Below, piece by piece: positions 31,931 through 41,020 of a stretch of 64,000 nucleotides of DNA; positions within the stretch are counted from its first letter, which is position 1, and the number at the start of each line of letters is the position of its first letter. This DNA comes from Bradyrhizobium sp. CSA112. Lineage in GTDB: Bacteria > Pseudomonadota > Alphaproteobacteria > Rhizobiales > Xanthobacteraceae. The translations under genes were made by a program, and so were the position numbers. The notes under the pieces are model-generated. The model saw only the letters and a program-made list of their open reading frames with translations, was not told the origin of the DNA and did no database searches. The stretch is taken from contig NZ_JAACFS010000001.1 in NCBI RefSeq assembly GCF_029051645.1, forward strand, positions 806,001-870,000. Reading direction: 5' to 3'.

Positions 31931-32497
31931 TCAGGCGGGCGATACTCGTTCGAAAAGGTGCTGGTAGCGAAGCACCAAACCCAGATCATCCACCTCGAGG
32001 TCCGCCTCAAAGCCCGCCGAGACTCCGAGGTCCACGTAGCGTACCCGGTTCGGGCCGATGCGGTCGTACCTTTGACGGGAACGCTGCACCGTCATAGCCG
32101 CCCCGTCCACGAAGCAGGTGTCGAGCGTGTAACTCTCTCCTGCGCTGTCAGGCATTCGACGGATCGGGAACGTATTGCAAAAAGGAGTGACCGAGAGGTC
32201 CGGTTCCTCCGCGCCGTCGAGGTCAGTACGTCGTCGGCCATTGACACACCAGCCGCTGTCCGTTCGCTCGAGGTTGAGATGGGTTCGCCCGATCGGTCCC
32301 CATCGCTCGACGTCCAGTGATTGAGCCCGCCAGTCGGGCGTCAGCCTCCACCTATGGTCGAGCCGAAAGCCACGGTCCTCAACGCAGATCACGGTAGATT
32401 CCGCCACCACGGCGTCAGCGGAAATGCTGAGTTTCAGACGCTCCAAGCCGGTCACGTCGGTGCGTCGCCAGAACAGGATTTCGGGCTCACCCTGCAT
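31931..32497 (-). CDS. Putative glycolipid-binding domain protein (DUF1089)
   Basis: A 188-residue protein of the COG3554/Glycolipid_bind group: EILFWRRTDVTGLERLKLS, YRLDHRWRLTPDW-like core, GWCVNGRRRTDLDGAEEPDL, TPFCNTFPIRRMPDS and QRYDRIGPNRVRYVDLGVSA. The family name is a fold prediction; no biochemical role is settled. The ATG at 32497 has GAGGAAG just before it, preferred to longer starts. It lies between the truncated and intact Lin0512 copies on the opposite strand, as if carried in with the duplication. Confidence 0.82.
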   Translation of the reverse strand: MQGEPEILFWRRTDVTGLERLKLSISADAVVAESTVICVEDRGFRLDHRWRLTPDWRAQSLDVERWGPIGRTHLNLERTDSGWCVNGRRRTDLDGAEEPDLSVTPFCNTFPIRRMPDSAGESYTLDTCFVDGAAMTVQRSRQRYDRIGPNRVRYVDLGVSAGFEADLEVDDLGLVLRYQHLFERVSPA

Positions 32498-32677
32498 GTG
32501 CTTCCTCGAATTGAATCCGACCCCGGCGGAGAACGCTGGTCGCCACCGTTCGGTTCCTGCCGTCATTTCATCCCGGCGCTGATAGTCTCGGACCAGAGCC
32601 GGCAGATGAGTACTCGCTCGCTGAATCGCGGACGACTGATACGTATTTAAATCCACTCAACGATGGCAGGAAACACC

Positions 32678-33028
32678 ATGGCACGTGTGCGCTGTATCAC
32701 CGAAATGGGCATGGGCGTCGACGTTCACGGACGCGATGCCACCAAGGCTGCCAAGCGCGCCGTATCGGACGCCATCCGCCACTCCAGCCTCGGCTTCTTC
32801 CGGATACTGGGGAAGACCGCCAACGACATGTTCGTCGATGTCATGGTCGCCGTGCCCAATCCCGAGGCGGTCGACACGGCGGCGGTGGCGAAAGAGCTGC
32901 CTTACGGCACCAAGACGGTCACCGCGGTGAAGGGCGGGCTGGAAATTCCGGCCGAGCAGGGCAGCGATTCCATCCTGATCGCCAATGCTGCCGTGATTGT
33001 GAGCTTTGACGATGGCAAGCCCGGCTAG
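32678..33028 (+). CDS. Lin0512-family protein
   Basis: A 116-residue protein: MARVRCITEMGMGVDVHGRD, ATKAAKRAVSDAIRHSSLGF, FVDVMVAVPNPEAVDTAAVA, VTAVKGGLEIPAEQGSDSIL, IANAAVIVSFDDG. It matches the small Lin0512 family of unknown function, thought to form a ring-like oligomer. The ATG at 32678 has AGGA upstream; five more codons are possible (32663). Its first 136 bases are duplicated 900 bp upstream. Intact and probably expressed. Confidence 0.85.
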   Translation: MARVRCITEMGMGVDVHGRDATKAAKRAVSDAIRHSSLGFFRILGKTANDMFVDVMVAVPNPEAVDTAAVAKELPYGTKTVTAVKGGLEIPAEQGSDSILIANAAVIVSFDDGKPG

Positions 33029-33115
33029 ACTCCGTTTCTGACGTCGTTCAAGCTGCCGGCTCTGTCCCGCATGCGGCGATGAAGTCCGCAATGGGCAAAA
33101 AGGGGGAGTGCCACC

Positions 33116-34450
33116 ATGAAGCGCCTTGCAAAATCCCTTATCGCCTCTGCCGCGTTGTGCGTCGCCGCCCTCTCACCGGCCTGTGCGGACATGGACGTCG
33201 CGCGCCTCAAGGCTGTGATCGAGACTTCGTTCGAGGCCGACTACCCAAAGCTCGACGCGCTCTACAAGGAGCTGCACGCTCACCCGGAACTTGCCTTTGA
33301 GGAGGTGAAGACAGCCGCACGGCTTGCCACGGAGATGCGTGCGCTCGGTTTTGAGGTGACCGAGAAGGTCGGTAAGACCGGGCTGGTCGCCATCTACAAG
33401 AACGGCGAGGGGCCCACCATCATGGTGCGCACCGAGCTCGACGCGTTGCCGATGGAGGAGAAGACCGGCCTCGATTATGCCAGCCGCGCCAAGACCGTCT
33501 GGAACGGCCGGGAGACGTTCGTGGCCCATAGCTGCGGCCACGACATCCATATGGCGAACTGGGTCGGGACGGCAAAGACGCTCATCGGCCTGAAGGACCA
33601 GTGGCGCGGCACGCTAATGTTCATAGCGCAACCGGCCGAAGAAATCGTGCAGGGCGCCAGGGCCATGCTGGCCGACGGCCTGTTCACGCGATTCAAGAAG
33701 CCCGATTTCGCCTTTGCCCTGCATGCCGGCGGCATCCCCTACGGCAATATCAGCTATCGCGTCGGCGTCGGCTCATCCCATGTCGACGGCCTCTACATCA
33801 AATTCCGCGGCCGCGGCGGTCACGGCGCGATGCCGCAGCGGACGATCGATCCCGTCATGATGGCGGCGCGCTTTATCGTTGACGTGCAAACCGTGATCAG
33901 CCGCGAAAAGGACCCGACCGAATTCGGCATCGTGAGTATCGGTGCGGTCCATTCCGGCACCGTCGGCAATATCATTCCCGACGATGCGTCGGTGCTGGGT
34001 ACGATCCGCAGCTTCAAGCCGGAGGTGCGCGCCAAAATGCTGGCGGGGATCGAACGGACGGCGAAGGCGGTGGCCGCGATGTCGGATGCACCCGCGCCGG
34101 ACATCAGGCTCGAAGAGGGCACCAAGGCCGTCATCAACGATCCGGCTGTGGTCGCGACCGCCGAGAAGACGCTGAAGGCTGCGTTTGGCGAGAAGCTGAG
34201 GCTGACACCGGCGAATACGACGAGCGAGGATTTCTCCGAATTCGCCGGAGCCGGCGTGCCGTCGATGATGTTCAATATCGGCGTCTACGATGCGGAGAAG
34301 TGGGTGGCGGCCAACAAGAGCGGAACGCCCTTGGCGGGCAATCATTCGCCGCAATTCGCGCCGGTGCCGAAGCCGACGCTGCAGACCGGCATTACGGCCA
34401 TGACGCTCGCCGTGCTCAGCGCATTCGATCAGCACGCAAGAGGGAAATGA
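33116..34450 (+). CDS. Exported M20-family amidohydrolase
   Basis: A 444-residue metallopeptidase-fold hydrolase with a signal peptide (residues 1-24, [18 protein letters not shown]). Seen are the M20 amidohydrolase motifs [46 protein letters not shown] (metal His/Asp), [15 protein letters not shown] (catalytic Glu pair) and a dimerisation domain with [18 protein letters not shown]. The final metal His is in GNHSPQF. It resembles hippurate/IAA-amino acid hydrolases, here in the periplasm. The dehydratase gene begins 7 bp downstream. Confidence 0.9.
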   Translation: MKRLAKSLIASAALCVAALSPACADMDVARLKAVIETSFEADYPKLDALYKELHAHPELAFEEVKTAARLATEMRALGFEVTEKVGKTGLVAIYKNGEGPTIMVRTELDALPMEEKTGLDYASRAKTVWNGRETFVAHSCGHDIHMANWVGTAKTLIGLKDQWRGTLMFIAQPAEEIVQGARAMLADGLFTRFKKPDFAFALHAGGIPYGNISYRVGVGSSHVDGLYIKFRGRGGHGAMPQRTIDPVMMAARFIVDVQTVISREKDPTEFGIVSIGAVHSGTVGNIIPDDASVLGTIRSFKPEVRAKMLAGIERTAKAVAAMSDAPAPDIRLEEGTKAVINDPAVVATAEKTLKAAFGEKLRLTPANTTSEDFSEFAGAGVPSMMFNIGVYDAEKWVAANKSGTPLAGNHSPQFAPVPKPTLQTGITAMTLAVLSAFDQHARGK

Positions 34451-34457
34451 CCGAACT

Positions 34458-36176
34458 ATGGTCGAGGACAGCAGCAGCTATTGGAAGAACGCTCGCGTCG
34501 AGTTGCGTGCTGCCGGCTTCGAGCCGGACCGCGCGGCGAAGACAAGTGCGGTGGTGACGATCGCGAGCGCCTATACCAACGCCCATCGCTGCAACAATCG
34601 CGTACGCGCCATCACCGATCTCCTGGTGGAAATCCTGGCCGAACGTGGCGGGCAGGGCCTGATCGTCGGTGCACCGGCGGTGTCGGATGCCCTGACGCAG
34701 GGAACGCCGACAGCGGGCTATAGTCTCGTATCCCGCGATGTTGTCGCCGACTGCTTTGAGATCGGCCACTACGCCCATCATGGCGATGCCATGATCGTAA
34801 TATCCGGCTGCGACAAGACCGGCGCCGCCGCGCTGATGCCGCTGGCGCGCACCAACGCCTTCGGGCTCGTGCTCTATCCCGGCACCAGCACGCCGGGCCG
34901 CGTTTCGTTCGGGGTATGGGCCGACAAGGATAACAATCTGACAGTCATGGATTACGCCGAAGCCCGCGCCGCCAATGAATCCGGCCGCATCTCCGGTGAG
35001 GAGTTGCTGGAAGTCGAGCGCAACGTGATGCCGGGCAGCGGCACCTGTGGCGCGATGTTCACAGCCAACACCATGAGCACGATTGCGGAATCAATCGGCA
35101 TGATGCTGCCACGCGGCGCTTCGCATCCCGCCGACTATAATGCCGGCAGCGACATCCATGCCGACGTGCGCGCGCAGGCGCGAGCCTCGGTCGATGCCTT
35201 GTACCGGCTGATGCAAGCCGGCATCCGGCCGCGCGACATCATGACCGAGCGCGCGTTCGAGAATGCGATCGCGACCGTTTACGCCATGGGCGGTTCGACC
35301 AACATGTATCTGCATTTGCTCGCGGTCGCACGCGAGGCGCAGGTGCCGATCACGATCGAACGTATCCAACAGGTCGGCGAGCGTGTCCCGCTGCTGACCA
35401 ACCTGCAGCCGCATGGCCCGTTCGCGATGGGCAGCCTGCATGCGATCGGCGGCGTGCCGGTTGTGATGAAGGAATTGCTGCGCGCAGGTCTTTTGCATGG
35501 TGACGCCATGACGGTAACCGGCAAGACGCTGGCGGAAAATCTCTCCGATGTTCCGACGCTGGAGCAGATGCCGCCGCAGGAGATCGTTTTCCCGGTGTCG
35601 AAACCAATCGCGCCGGCAAACAATCATATCAGCGTGCTCAAAGGCAATCTGGCGCCGGAAAGCTGCCTGATCAAGCTGTCGGGCAAGACCCTTGCGAAGG
35701 GCCAGTTTCGTGGCACCGCGCGCGTGTTCGAGTCCGAAGCCGATACGATGGCCGCGATCCGCGCCGACGAGATCGTGCCGGGCAACGTCATCGTGGTGCG
35801 CAACGTCGGCCCGGTCGGCGGTCCCGGCATGCCCGAAATGGTGATGCTGACGATCCAGTTGCAGGGGCGGGGTCTTGGCGAAGACGTCGCGCTGATCACC
35901 GACGGCCGTTTTTCCGGCGTCTCGCACGGCATCTTGATCGGCCACGTCTCGCCCGAAGCCGCACGCGGCGGCCCGATCGCTGCGGTGCGCGACGGCGACA
36001 CCATTGTCATCGATCCCGGCGCCCGCTCCGTAAATCTTGAAGTGCCACCGGAAGAGATCGCCCGCCGCATGGCCGACTGGCGCGCGCCGGCTTCTGTCGC
36101 TGCGGTGCGGCAGGGATCGGTGCACGACAAGTACGTCCGGTTGGTGTCGTCGGCGCACTATGGGTGTGTGTTGTGA
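34458..36176 (+). CDS. IlvD/Edd-family dehydratase
   Basis: A 572-residue Fe-S dehydratase of the dihydroxy-acid/sugar-acid group. The three cluster cysteines are in [24 protein letters not shown] and [14 protein letters not shown]; the proton-abstracting Ser is in [11 protein letters not shown]. The length fits the [2Fe-2S] sugar-acid and branched-acid enzymes. Gene context (directly after a periplasmic M20 hydrolase, not ilvC or ilvBN) argues for a catabolic or sugar-acid substrate and not valine synthesis. The substrate is unknown. Confidence 0.88.
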   Translation: MVEDSSSYWKNARVELRAAGFEPDRAAKTSAVVTIASAYTNAHRCNNRVRAITDLLVEILAERGGQGLIVGAPAVSDALTQGTPTAGYSLVSRDVVADCFEIGHYAHHGDAMIVISGCDKTGAAALMPLARTNAFGLVLYPGTSTPGRVSFGVWADKDNNLTVMDYAEARAANESGRISGEELLEVERNVMPGSGTCGAMFTANTMSTIAESIGMMLPRGASHPADYNAGSDIHADVRAQARASVDALYRLMQAGIRPRDIMTERAFENAIATVYAMGGSTNMYLHLLAVAREAQVPITIERIQQVGERVPLLTNLQPHGPFAMGSLHAIGGVPVVMKELLRAGLLHGDAMTVTGKTLAENLSDVPTLEQMPPQEIVFPVSKPIAPANNHISVLKGNLAPESCLIKLSGKTLAKGQFRGTARVFESEADTMAAIRADEIVPGNVIVVRNVGPVGGPGMPEMVMLTIQLQGRGLGEDVALITDGRFSGVSHGILIGHVSPEAARGGPIAAVRDGDTIVIDPGARSVNLEVPPEEIARRMADWRAPASVAAVRQGSVHDKYVRLVSSAHYGCVL

Positions 36177-36255
36177 GGCTGAAGCAATCTACGAAAACGG
36201 CAGTTGCATTCTAGCCTTGCGACGACCTTAAGTTCATGATTTGTTCTAGTCTATC

Positions 36256-36798
36256 ATGGACAAGTTTGCAAGCTCAAGTCGTGCCCGATTATTCCTCGCG
36301 ACAATTCCCGACGCGGCTACAGCGGAACGAATTCACCGGCTGGCCAGCGTGCTCAAACGCGCTCACAAATTCGATGGCAAACTCATCGCGCCAGAGCGTC
36401 TGCACATTTCATTGTTTTCTCTCAACGGTTTGCCGGATCGGCAGCTTTGCTCCGCGTGCGAGGCTGCCACGGAATTGCGAGCCGAGCCGTTCGAGGTTTC
36501 GTTCGATCGCACCGTGAGCTTTAGGGGGAGGCCGGGCAGTCGGCCGCTTGTCCTGATCGGAGAGAATGGGTTGCGCCGGCTGGAAGCATTTCGGCAGATG
36601 CTCGGCGCTGCACTGACGCGAAGAGGGTTGAGGCGGGCGGCGAGCACGAATTTTACGCCGCACATCACGCTCTTGTACGACGCGCGCAGTGTCGATGAGC
36701 ATCCGATTCAGCCGATTTTCTGGGCAGTGACGGAGTTCGTGCTCATCCACAGCATGAAGGGCCACGATTATCTTGCACGTTGGCCTTTGCGGGCATGA
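36256..36798 (+). CDS. 2'-5' RNA ligase/2H phosphoesterase-family protein
   Basis: A 180-residue two-histidine phosphoesterase: RARLFLATIPDAATAERIHR, the first HxS/T motif in RLHISLFSLNG, the second in FTPHITLLYDARS, and an end strand FVLIHSMKGHDYLARWPLR. Bacterial members ligate or hydrolyse 2',3'-cyclic RNA ends, and related ones act on other cyclic phosphates. The ATG at 36256 begins a protein of normal length. It stands alone on the plus strand. Confidence 0.87.
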   Translation: MDKFASSSRARLFLATIPDAATAERIHRLASVLKRAHKFDGKLIAPERLHISLFSLNGLPDRQLCSACEAATELRAEPFEVSFDRTVSFRGRPGSRPLVLIGENGLRRLEAFRQMLGAALTRRGLRRAASTNFTPHITLLYDARSVDEHPIQPIFWAVTEFVLIHSMKGHDYLARWPLRA

Positions 36799-36838
36799 CC
36801 GGAAATTGGCACGAGAAGATCGGAAGTGATCGGCGACA

Positions 36839-37489
36839 CTATTTTGGTACCGCGAGCCGCTCAGTCATCTCGTTGATAGAGTTGAACAGATAGGTTGGCC
36901 CCGCCGCCTGCAATGCTGTGGGAAGGGCATAGCCCCAGGTCACGGCGCCCGAATCCATTTCGGCGGCTTTCGCGGCTTCGATATCGCGGATCTCGTCGCC
37001 AATGCAGATCGTCTCTGAAGGCTTCGCGCCAAGCTTTCGTGCGACCCGTCGAAATTTCCAGTGCTTGCCGAACACCGCGGCGCCGCAGTCGAAGCGGGTG
37101 ATCAGGGCGGTGGTGGGCCCGAGCACCTGGCGGACGGATGCTTCGCCGTCGGAACTGACGATGGCGGTCCTGATCCCTAAGCGTTGCAATTCGGTCAGCA
37201 TGGCCGGAATGCCAGGGAACAGCGATATTTCGCTCGCGGCGGCGAGCTTGCGCTTTCGCATGTCGCTGACGATGGCCGGCAGTTGCCACGTGGATACGTT
37301 GAGCCGCGCCATGATCTCGCGGGCGGTCAGGCCGCGTAGCCCCTCCATTTCCTCAGCGGGGACGGGCGTAAGATTGAACCGCGCGACCATGTCATCAAAG
37401 GACGAGCGAAACCAGGGAAGCGAATCGGCCAGTGTGCCGTCGAAATCGAAGATGGCGAGGCGATAGCGCGTCGTGGGCAGGCGTGTCAT
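36839..37489 (-). CDS. HAD-family hydrolase
   Basis: A 216-residue HAD phosphatase: motif I LAIFDFDGTLADSLPWFRSS (nucleophile Asp), a helical cap (about 17-85), motif II RTAIVSSDGE, motif III Lys in KHWKFRRVARKLG, and motif IV ETICIGDEIRDIEAAKAAEM. It resembles phosphoglycolate-phosphatase-like carbohydrate phosphatases (Gph/PpaX). The substrate is unknown. The ATG at 37489 fits the fold; a frame beginning further upstream overlaps the next gene. It follows that gene by 16 bp on the same strand. Confidence 0.88.
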   Translation of the reverse strand: MTRLPTTRYRLAIFDFDGTLADSLPWFRSSFDDMVARFNLTPVPAEEMEGLRGLTAREIMARLNVSTWQLPAIVSDMRKRKLAAASEISLFPGIPAMLTELQRLGIRTAIVSSDGEASVRQVLGPTTALITRFDCGAAVFGKHWKFRRVARKLGAKPSETICIGDEIRDIEAAKAAEMDSGAVTWGYALPTALQAAGPTYLFNSINEMTERLAVPK

Positions 37490-37505
37490 GGGCAATTTCA
37501 GCGCG

Positions 37506-38378
37506 TCACTTGTCGTCGCCGCCGAAATACGCCGGCTTGCCCGTGGTCCAGGTCTCGCCCCAGAGCTGGCCGCCGCCATCGACCGTCAGCGTTTCGCCGG
37601 TCACGAATTTCGCGGACGGTCCGGCAAGGAAAACGCTGGCTTCCGCGACGTCCCAGGGCGAGCCGACGCGCATCATCGGGTTCGAGCGCGGGTAGGCCGC
37701 ACGCGCCTCAGGCGAATAAACGTTCCAGCCTTCGGTTTCGATCGCGCCGGGCGCTATGCAGTTGACCCGGATGTTCAAGGGCGCCCATTCGACCGCGACG
37801 GCGCGCGAGAGCCCGATCACACCGCTGCGCGCGGCAATGGTGTGGGCGATGCCATAGAGGCCGTGTGTCGTGACAACCACGATGTTGACGATGCTGCCGG
37901 GATGCTTGTGGTCGCGCCAGCGCTGCGCGGCCGCCTGCATCATGTACCAGGTGCCGTTCAGGTTGGTGTTGATGACGGCGTTCCAGCCCTTCACGGAAAA
38001 ATCGATTGCAGCTTGCGGAAACTGTCCGCCGGCGCTGTTGATGAGGCTGTCGACGCTGCCGTGTGCAGCCCAGATCGTATCGAACAGGGCGTTGACCGCA
38101 TCGGGCTCCCTGATGTCGGCAATATGCGCGGAGGCCTTGAGATCGCGGCCCGCCAATTGGGCCACAAGCGCATCGAGCTTGCCTCCGTCGCGCCCGACCA
38201 CGGCGACATGCGCTCCCAGCCGCGCGAACAGCCAGGCGATCGCCCGCCCGATGCCGCCGGCGCCGCCGGAAACGATGACGACCTGATCCTTGAGCGCATC
38301 GGCCGCGAACATGGTCGGGTGAGTCGCAAGCTCCTCATCGGTAAGGCCGAGCTTCGCCGGAGACGGTTGATCGGTCAT
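37506..38378 (-). CDS. SDR-family protein lacking the usual Tyr-Lys pair
   Basis: A 290-residue SDR-fold protein with cofactor motif VIVSGGAGGIGRAIAWLFAR, acidic-to-Arg switch VVGRDG, NSAGGQFPQAAIDFS and an end motif FVTGETLTVDGGGQLW. The segment that normally holds YxxxK reads HTIAARSGVIGLSRAVAVEW: Tyr is Thr and Lys is Arg. It resembles peroxisomal 2,4-dienoyl-CoA reductase-type SDRs, which also lack Tyr but keep Lys. The activity is doubtful or different. The start at 38378 gives the family N-terminus. Confidence 0.85.
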   Translation of the reverse strand: MTDQPSPAKLGLTDEELATHPTMFAADALKDQVVIVSGGAGGIGRAIAWLFARLGAHVAVVGRDGGKLDALVAQLAGRDLKASAHIADIREPDAVNALFDTIWAAHGSVDSLINSAGGQFPQAAIDFSVKGWNAVINTNLNGTWYMMQAAAQRWRDHKHPGSIVNIVVVTTHGLYGIAHTIAARSGVIGLSRAVAVEWAPLNIRVNCIAPGAIETEGWNVYSPEARAAYPRSNPMMRVGSPWDVAEASVFLAGPSAKFVTGETLTVDGGGQLWGETWTTGKPAYFGGDDK

Positions 38379-38455
38379 GAACGGCGCGGACCTTGTTATA
38401 TGCGGCATCGGCCGTACATTAGCCGCGCAACAATAACCATGCAAAACGAGTTTCG

Positions 38456-39160
38456 ATGCCCGATCTCTCCGTCTTCCCGATCACCAAACGCTGGCCCGCC
38501 AAACACCCCGACCGCCTTCAGCTCTATTCGCTGCCGACGCCGAACGGCGTAAAGGTCTCGATCATGCTCGAAGAGATCAGATTGCCCTACGAGGTACATC
38601 TGGTCGACTTCAGCAAGGACGACCAGAAGACGCCGGAATTCCTGTCGCTGAATCCGAACGGCAAAATTCCAGCCATCCTCGATCCGGACGGGCCAGGCGG
38701 AGAGCCGCTGCCGCTATTCGAGTCAGGGGCGATCCTGCAATATCTTGCGGACAAGACCGGCAAGCTTCTGCCTGCCGATCCGGCGCGGCGATACCAGACC
38801 ATCCAGTGGCTGCACTTTCAGATGGGCGGGATCGGACCGATGTTCGGCCAGGTCGGCTTTTTCCACAAATTCGCCGGCAAGGAGTTCGCCGACAAGCGGC
38901 CGCTCGAGCGCTATGTGGCCGAATCGAAACGCCTGCTCGATGTGGTCGAGACGCGGCTTGCCGGACGGCAATGGATAATGGGCGATGAATACACCATCGC
39001 TGACATTTCCATGCTCGGTTGGGTGCGCAACCTGATCGGCTTCTACGGTGCGCGCGATCTCGTTGCGTTCGATACGCTGAAGCAGGTGCCGGCATGGCTG
39101 GAGCGCGGGCTGGCCCGGCCGGCGGTGCAGCGCGGGCTCGATATTCCGAAGCGGCCTTAA
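38456..39160 (+). CDS. Glutathione S-transferase family protein
   Basis: A 234-residue GST. The N-terminal thioredoxin-like domain reads LQLYSLPTPNGVKVSIMLEE, PEFLSLNPNGKIPAILDPDG (cis-Pro) and LPLFESGAILQYLAD (glutathione gamma-Glu contact). The C-terminal all-helical domain has DEYTIADISMLGWVRNLIGF, the N-capping motif. It is like the YfcG/YghU-type GSTs with disulphide-bond reductase activity (S-T-P-N rather than Tyr), so a thiol-redox role is likely. Confidence 0.9.
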   Translation: MPDLSVFPITKRWPAKHPDRLQLYSLPTPNGVKVSIMLEEIRLPYEVHLVDFSKDDQKTPEFLSLNPNGKIPAILDPDGPGGEPLPLFESGAILQYLADKTGKLLPADPARRYQTIQWLHFQMGGIGPMFGQVGFFHKFAGKEFADKRPLERYVAESKRLLDVVETRLAGRQWIMGDEYTIADISMLGWVRNLIGFYGARDLVAFDTLKQVPAWLERGLARPAVQRGLDIPKRP

Positions 39161-39206
39161 TGCATGATCCGGAAAAGTGGAAACCGGTTTTCCGAAGAGA
39201 TCATGC
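39161..39206. repeat. Rhizobiales-type interspersed palindrome
   Basis: TGCATGATC at the left and GATCATGCA at the right enclose CGGAAAAGTGGAAACCGG and TTTTCCG, a widespread rhizobial intergenic repeat. It lies between convergent GST and DsbB genes, just after the GST stop, and forms a strong hairpin. Confidence 0.7.
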
Positions 39207-39212
39207 AAAAAA

Positions 39213-39770
39213 CTAAGTGCCGCGCTCGAGCAGTTCGTAAACAAGAGGATTGTCGGCGCAGGCGCCGAAGCCGCACTCCAGCAGCGTCGTCACCACGTTC
39301 GCGGCCGTCAGCGTGATCACAAGCCACACGGCGATTTGCGCAAAAATGCCGCCGGTGGCCGGCAGTACGGCGCCGTCATCCGCGAACTGGCGGTCGAACA
39401 GCATCACGGCAGCAATTAAAATGATCGCGGCAGTGAAGCCGATCAAAGCCCAGGTATAATAATGGTAACCGAGCAGGGCCGAACCATAACCGGCGTCGCC
39501 GGGCAGGATGTGCAATAACACCTGCCGGGTCGATGCGACAGCGCCTGCAACCGCCGCCAGCAGCGACATCGCATAGTGACTTGGGCGCGGCCCGAAGCGG
39601 ATATTGAGGATCGGCCCAACGGCCAGCGCCGCGAACAGGATGCGCTGCAGGAGACAGAGCGGGCAGGGCAGTTCATGAAGGATGAATTGTGCCGCATAGG
39701 CTGCCGCCAGCACCAGCGCCACCGCATACAGGCTGAGTGCATTCAGCGTAATGGCGCGCGCCTGGGTCAT
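39213..39770 (-). CDS. dsbB: Disulphide bond formation protein B
   Basis: A 185-residue inner-membrane protein with four predicted helices (LSLYAVALVLAAAYAAQFIL, HYAMSLLAAVAGAVASTRQV, WALIGFTAAIILIAAVMLFD, IAVWLVITLTAANVVTTLLE). The first catalytic pair is CPLC (about residues 36-39); a C-x4-C pair, CGFGAC, lies in the last periplasmic segment. It should reoxidise DsbA with quinone. It starts 7 bp after a small DUF5993-like gene, so they form one operon. The substrate DsbA is not in this window. Confidence 0.85.
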   Translation of the reverse strand: MTQARAITLNALSLYAVALVLAAAYAAQFILHELPCPLCLLQRILFAALAVGPILNIRFGPRPSHYAMSLLAAVAGAVASTRQVLLHILPGDAGYGSALLGYHYYTWALIGFTAAIILIAAVMLFDRQFADDGAVLPATGGIFAQIAVWLVITLTAANVVTTLLECGFGACADNPLVYELLERGT

Positions 39771-39777
39771 GCGTATC

Positions 39778-39936
39778 TCAGAACGACAGTTTCAGCGTAT
39801 CGGTCGCGTGGTGCAGGCAGGTCGCGACGCACGCGATCAGGACGGCCCCAAACAGCCCGAGCGCCAGCGGACGTTGACCGCGCCAGGCGATCACCATCAC
39901 GATGGCTGTGGCCAGAAACAACAGGGTGAATTCCAT
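39778..39936 (-). CDS. Small membrane protein, DUF5993-like
   Basis: A 52-residue protein too short for most ORF filters: MEFTLLFLATAIVMVIAW, then RGQRPLALGLFGAVLIAC and VATCLHHATDTLKLSF. Two transmembrane helices and the HHATDxLxLSF ending match the DUF5993 family as I remember it. It lies 7 bp upstream of dsbB on the same strand. A role in positioning, stabilising or modulating DsbB is inferred only from this pairing. Confidence 0.78.
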   Translation of the reverse strand: MEFTLLFLATAIVMVIAWRGQRPLALGLFGAVLIACVATCLHHATDTLKLSF

Positions 39937-40049
39937 CGCTGGTCCTGACTTCGCGAACGATGGGCCAGTCTATGATAGATTCGCCGTTCCGCTTTGTATA
40001 AAAGACGGCCTTGCAGGACCAATAACGTCATTTCCGGAATGCATCGAAA

Positions 40050-40421
40050 ATGCCCATCACCATCTACGGCATCAAGAACTGCGACACCATGAAGAAGGCC
40101 CGCGCCTGGCTCGACGATCACGGCGTAACTTACGACTTTCACGACTACAAGCTTGCCGGGGTCGCCAAGGACAAGCTCAAGCAATGGTCCGACGAACTCG
40201 GCTGGGAAACGCTGCTCAACCGCGCGGGCACGACATTCAAGAAGCTGCCCGACAGCGACAAGGAAGGCCTGAACGAGCGCAAGGCGCTGGCGCTGATGTT
40301 GGCGCAGCCCTCGATGATCAAGCGCCCGGTGCTCGATCTCGGCGGCAAATTGCTGGTCGGCTTCAAGCCGGACGTCTACGGCAAGGAAGTGCCATCCAAA
40401 TCGCGCGGGCGTAAGGCCTAA
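40050..40421 (+). CDS. ArsC/Spx-like (YffB-type) thioredoxin-fold protein
   Basis: A 123-residue ArsC-like protein: ITIYGIKNCDTMKKARAWLD (single redox Cys), VTYDFHDYKLAGVAKDKLK, GWETLLNRAGTTFKKLPDSD, and MIKRPVLDLGGKLLVGFKPD. It lacks the extra Cys/Arg set of arsenate reductase and belongs to the YffB/Spx-related group, often linked to glutathione-dependent reactions. The final codons overlap the convergent PAS gene's stop by 4 bases. Confidence 0.87.
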   Translation: MPITIYGIKNCDTMKKARAWLDDHGVTYDFHDYKLAGVAKDKLKQWSDELGWETLLNRAGTTFKKLPDSDKEGLNERKALALMLAQPSMIKRPVLDLGGKLLVGFKPDVYGKEVPSKSRGRKA

Positions 40422-41020
40422 CCGAATTCCAGGACGTCGCCAGAGGGAATGCGGCCGGGCGCGCGGTGGAAGAGATCGCGGTCGATGATGGTGCGCAGCT
40501 TCGGCGCCGGCAGCTTGTCGTTTCCACGTATCAGGTTCTTGATCTCGAAGCCGCCATCCTCACTGATGGTCTTCAGCGAAGCGATGATGTGGGTAACGCT
40601 GCCGCCGTCCGAGAACGGCAATAACAGCCGCTCGTAAGCGACGATTCGTCCGTAGACGTCGTCGATATTGGCGATGGTGTAGGCGGGAAGGCGGCGTGCG
40701 ATGCATTCATAGTAGACCGGCATGACGATCGGAGCGAGCCTCGCGCCAAGATACTCGTCAAGATAGCGGCCCTTGCCGGTATGCCCATAGGCGCGCGACA
40801 TCCGCGTGCCGTCGCTGTCGATCGTCAGGCGTGGCGGCTGCGCATGGGCATCGACGTTGTAGAATACCAGGTCCGGCAGTTCATCTTCGATCCGCGCCGG
40901 CTGGTACTCCGATATCCGCGGGATCGATTGGTCGCGGGCGTATAGTCGCAGCCAAGTATTGAGCAGGTCGCGCTGCTTGATCGATTTGACGATCGACGGT
41001 TGGGCGCTATTAAATTCCAA
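40418..41020 (-). CDS. PAS-like domain protein of the rhizobial PAS_5 type
   Basis: A 200-residue protein. A helical lead (QPSIVKSIKQRDLLNTWLRL) is followed by a PAS-like fold with DELPDLVFYNVDAHAQPPRL, MSRAYGHTGKGRYLDEYLGA, RLAPIVMPVYYECIARRLPA and YGRIVAYERLLLPFSDGGSV. No output domain is present. I choose TTG at 41020 (weak AGGAA upstream) because the sequence before it is less GC-rich and poorly coding; the reading frame remains open to 41185. Similar small PAS proteins are abundant in Bradyrhizobium. Confidence 0.78.
   Translation of the reverse strand: MEFNSAQPSIVKSIKQRDLLNTWLRLYARDQSIPRISEYQPARIEDELPDLVFYNVDAHAQPPRLTIDSDGTRMSRAYGHTGKGRYLDEYLGARLAPIVMPVYYECIARRLPAYTIANIDDVYGRIVAYERLLLPFSDGGSVTHIIASLKTISEDGGFEIKNLIRGNDKLPAPKLRTIIDRDLFHRAPGRIPSGDVLEFG

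Noticed and set aside
31670..32320. 216-codon plus-strand frame
   Set aside because: Its first part is the truncated Lin0512 copy and the rest is antisense to the DUF1089 gene, so it is not a real fused protein.
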